DNA of 56,739 nucleotides, from NCBI GenBank assembly GCA_022452285.1, contig JAKUNG010000002.1:271218-327956 (forward strand). Direction: 5' to 3'. Under the pieces are notes generated by a model. That model was not told where the DNA came from. It ran no database searches and worked only from the letters and a program-made list of their open reading frames with translations. The position numbers were made by a program, and so were the translations under genes. Within the stretch, counting starts at the first letter, position 1, and each line of letters begins with the position of its first letter. This stretch comes from Terriglobia bacterium. GTDB lineage: Bacteria; Acidobacteriota; Terriglobia; Versatilivoradales; Versatilivoraceae. This document shows, one piece after another, positions 54,165-56,739 of this stretch.

Positions 54165-55493
54165 TCAGCTATAAAAGTACGTTACGATCAAAGTTGCTGC
54201 TAAAATGCCAATAATATCAGCACTTAGACAAGCAGGTAGTGCATGTCGTGTTTTTGTGATGTTAATAGATCCAAAATACACTGCTAAAACATAAAATGTA
54301 GTTTCGGTGCTTCCATAGAAAGTGGAGGCCATATAGCCTATTAAAGAATCTGGACCATATGTATTCATAATTTCAGTCATGACTCCCATAGCACCAGTTC
54401 CAGAAAGAGGCCGTACTAGTGCCACAGGGAGGACTTCAGGAGGCATTCCTAGGAAAGTAGTAATTGGACTGAGTATATAGGCTAATAAATCTAGAGATCC
54501 TGAAGCACGAAGCATTCCCATTGCAACTAGAATAGCTACTAGAAAAGGGATTATTTTTATTGCAACCTGAAACCCTTCTTTTGCTCCCTCAACCAAAGCA
54601 TCATAAACCTTTACCCCACGCATCCAACCAAACAAAATTAAACCTGAAACAAGAATTGGGAGCAGCCAAAAAGACATAATATTCCTAACAATATTGCCGA
54701 TATTTGTGCCAGTAGCTTCGTGATAAATCTGCTGACCTAGAGCCAGTAATAAAGCTAGGTAAAAAAGAGAGACTCCAATTTTTCCCCAACGTGGTGGACT
54801 AAGCAGAGTATTACTAGTGGCAGTTGGAATTGAAGGCGCTTTTTCAATTGACTCTAGAGAATCGTTATTCTTTTTATGAATGCTTTTGTGGGCATTAGAC
54901 GCTTCTTCTAGTCGGTACCAGGGACTTTTTGATAGTAGAATTGCTACTATGATCCCTGCTAGAGTTGCACAACCACTTGCGAACCAAGTGGTTGCTAGGA
55001 TTCCTGCAGCATCTTGAGAACCCGCAGCAGCTCTTAACCCTATGACCCCAGTGGGCAGTAATGCTAAGCCAGAAGTGTTAATAGCTAGGAAAAGGATCAT
55101 TGCATTAGTTGCTGTTCCTTTATTAGTGTTTAGACGATCTAGTTCCATCATAGCTTTTAGACCAAAAGGCGTAGCTGCATTTCCTAAGCCAAGTAGGTTA
55201 GAGGATATATTTAAAATCATTGCACCCATAGCGGGATGATTATTAGGAATATTTGGAAAAAGGAAGCGGAGAATAGGGTGAAGGGCTCTGGTAATTATCT
55301 CAAGTATGCCTCCTTCGGAAGCAACCCGCATGATACCCAAGAAAAATGCCATCACACCAATCAGTCCTAGGGCTAAAGAAACTGCTGATTTAGCTGAATC
55401 AAGCATAGATTGACTTAACATTTCCATCTGACCGGAAAATGCTGCCATTAGAATAGAAAGTAAAACGATCGTAATGAAAATTCCGTTGAGCAC
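54165..55493 (-). CDS. SpmA-SpmB fusion, nucleoside-recognition (gate) domain membrane protein
   Basis: 442 residues with about ten helices. The first half is SpmA-like (GLIGVMAFFLGIMRVASEGG, PAMGAMILNISSNLLGLGNAATPFGLKAM with key NLLGLGNAATP) and the second half is SpmB-like (FLVAILVAMGMLRASGSL, RPLSGTGAMGVMTEIM, STFYGSTETTFYVLAVYFG with key GS.ETTFY). Spore maturation names come from Bacillus; fused forms occur in non-sporulating Gram-negatives, where the role is unknown. Start is GTG. Confidence 0.88.
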   Translation of the reverse strand: MLNGIFITIVLLSILMAAFSGQMEMLSQSMLDSAKSAVSLALGLIGVMAFFLGIMRVASEGGILEIITRALHPILRFLFPNIPNNHPAMGAMILNISSNLLGLGNAATPFGLKAMMELDRLNTNKGTATNAMILFLAINTSGLALLPTGVIGLRAAAGSQDAAGILATTWFASGCATLAGIIVAILLSKSPWYRLEEASNAHKSIHKKNNDSLESIEKAPSIPTATSNTLLSPPRWGKIGVSLFYLALLLALGQQIYHEATGTNIGNIVRNIMSFWLLPILVSGLILFGWMRGVKVYDALVEGAKEGFQVAIKIIPFLVAILVAMGMLRASGSLDLLAYILSPITTFLGMPPEVLPVALVRPLSGTGAMGVMTEIMNTYGPDSLIGYMASTFYGSTETTFYVLAVYFGSINITKTRHALPACLSADIIGILAATLIVTYFYS

Positions 55494-55566
55494 CGGAGGA
55501 CCTATTGTTTTGTTAGATGGACAGGTTGATGATTAATTAATTCCATTAAATCAAACAAATATACAC

Positions 55567-56355
55567 TCATTTAGACTTTTCTAATGAATGGACAGAATCT
55601 GCAACTGACTTGGCTCCTTCATAAAAGTGCACCACGTCGTCTCCCAAGGCAAACCACTGGACCCCCTTGTCGTACCATTCTTTGACTGTTTCAGCATTGT
55701 AGCCAATTGAAACACCCAGAAAGAGATCTGTTTGACAAACCTTGGAGAAAACTGTGTCAATTGCTTCTAATACCTCTGGATCATTATGTTGGCCTAGCTT
55801 GCCCATGGAACCAGAAAGATCATTTCGACCTAAAACAATTCCGTCTAAACCTGGTGTTTTTAGAATCTCATCCAGGTTATTTACAGCCTCTATATGTTCA
55901 ACCTGAACAAATACCATAATCTGTTGTGAAGCTATCGAAAGATATTCTTCTGTAGAATCAATTCCATACATATTTCTGATTGGTCCAAATCCCCGAACAC
56001 CTTGGGGAGGGTAACGACAGGCCTTAACAGCTTTCGCAGCTTCCTTGCCTGAGCAAACCATTGGTACAACAATTCCAGCAGGTGCTAGGTCCAGAACAGG
56101 CTTGATTATTACAGGGTCATTCCAGGAAACACGAACGATTGGTGCAGCTCGAGTCCCTCGCAGAGCTATCAGATGACTAGAAAGAGTACGGAGATCAAGA
56201 TAAGAGTGTTCCATTTCAATCCAGACAAAGTCATTTCCAGCTTCAGCTGCTAATTCACTGAGGATAGGGTCAGTAAGAGAAATGGAGGTTCCAACACAAA
56301 TTTCTTGATTTTCTAATCGCTTTCTGAATCTTTCAACATTATTAATGGAATTCAT
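55567..56355 (-). CDS. HpcH/HpaI-family aldolase
   Basis: 262-residue TIM barrel class II aldolase. Marks are DFVWIEMEHSYLDL (key EMEH), PIVRVSWNDP, GIVVPMVCSGKEAAKAVKACRYPPQGVRGFGP (key GI..P.V.....A...V.A.+YPP.G.RG.G) and IVLGRNDLSGSMG, with the acidic metal ligands in QVEH and the GRNDLS loop. Such enzymes cleave 4-hydroxy-2-oxo acids or 2-keto-3-deoxy-sugar acids to pyruvate. 73 bp upstream of the SpmAB-like gene, so possibly co-transcribed. Confidence 0.9.
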   Translation of the reverse strand: MNSINNVERFRKRLENQEICVGTSISLTDPILSELAAEAGNDFVWIEMEHSYLDLRTLSSHLIALRGTRAAPIVRVSWNDPVIIKPVLDLAPAGIVVPMVCSGKEAAKAVKACRYPPQGVRGFGPIRNMYGIDSTEEYLSIASQQIMVFVQVEHIEAVNNLDEILKTPGLDGIVLGRNDLSGSMGKLGQHNDPEVLEAIDTVFSKVCQTDLFLGVSIGYNAETVKEWYDKGVQWFALGDDVVHFYEGAKSVADSVHSLEKSK

Positions 56356-56739
56356 TTGTACTTACCTCGCTTAAGGATAGTTAGAAGAACGTCTTATATT
56401 AAATCTTTGCAAGCAACAATAAGGTAGATGAAAAGGGCCCGAGAGTTATAAAAATTTTACCAATGAGATTAATGGTGTCAAGCATAACGAATTATATTAA
56501 GGAAAAATACTAGGCTACCAATTAACAATTTCCTAAAGTACCTATCTTATAAAGATTCAAAAAAGTATATTCTTACCCTACAACCTGAGTCAGGTTAATG
56601 AATTTCATGGAAAAATACTGTAGCATTTTAGGGTCGAGATATTATTGGATTAGTTTAACAACAGTGTTGAACAGTATAAATGGTTTAAGAACGAATATTT
56701 TCTTTAAGACGGTTAATGGTGGGGAAAATTAATATTTTG
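56356..56739. other. 384-bp intergenic region at the right edge
   Basis: AT-rich, no supported reading frame on either strand, and no repeat or RNA I can recognise. The window ends here. Confidence 0.4.

Noticed and set aside
1..56739. CRISPR array, transposon or prophage
   Set aside because: I saw no regularly spaced repeats, no transposase or recombinase motifs and no phage structural genes anywhere in the window.

Overview
The window reads as a stretch of core chromosome from an AT-rich, probably marine, uncultivated Gram-negative bacterium. Gram-negative affinity is shown by outer-membrane beta-barrel proteins (6715-7638 and 42292-43488), a DegP-type periplasmic protease and several exported proteins. 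Two gene orders, M50 protease-trpS-scpA-scpB-rluB and hemX-hemA-hemC-cobA/hemD, are ones I associate with deltaproteobacteria. With the low GC and the oxygenase/SSS/aldolase content, a SAR324-like or other delta-type lineage is plausible, but no marker in the window proves it. I see no transposase, integrase, phage gene or CRISPR array.

Layout: 1-1428, tail of a glycosidase-like protein and a phytanoyl-CoA-type dioxygenase. 1538-2260, a PmtA-like methyltransferase. 2694-4454, molybdenum cofactor genes moeA-moaC. 4581-6650, leuC-leuD. 6715-7638, an outer-membrane barrel. 7787-12825 (minus), a chaperone and modification operon hrcA-grpE-dnaJ-prmA-rsmE without dnaK. 12953-15988 (minus), a Do-type protease, an unknown exported protein and a lipoate-attachment enzyme. 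16554-23181, nuoA-B-C-D-H-I-J-K-N, lacking nuoEFG and, more unusually, nuoL and nuoM. 23296-26186 (minus), lactate-oxidation genes lutABC. 26387-30835, an SDR, an EVE protein, a thioredoxin-TPR protein, an STN-like exported protein, smpB and a Fic-fold protein with a destroyed active site.

30900-35602 (minus) is a heme/siroheme operon. 35897-40005 is the M50-trpS-scpA-scpB-rluB block, followed by a CoA-binding protein, an M23 peptidase and a porin. 43981-44604 is an aquaporin-family channel without the usual selectivity arginine. 45244-47289 is a membrane pyrophosphatase of K+-dependent type, followed by tRNA-Cys. 47517-56355 is a metabolic region: two oxidoreductases, a YhdT/PanF-like transporter pair with a large extra domain in the symporter, a VOC protein, a CehA-type metallohydrolase, an SpmA-SpmB fusion and an HpaI-type aldolase.

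Taken together the genes describe a respiring cell with an ion-motive membrane economy (Nuo core, membrane PPase, a probably Na+-driven symporter), lactate oxidation, its own heme and Moco synthesis, and scavenging of organic solutes. The strongest oddities are the nuo locus without nuoL/M, the dnaK-less heat-shock operon, the Fic protein with all key catalytic positions replaced, the symporter insertion and the NPAV aquaporin. Non-ATG starts (TTG, GTG) are common and several are backed by strong Shine-Dalgarno sequences. All assignments come from reading sequence motifs; no database search was run.
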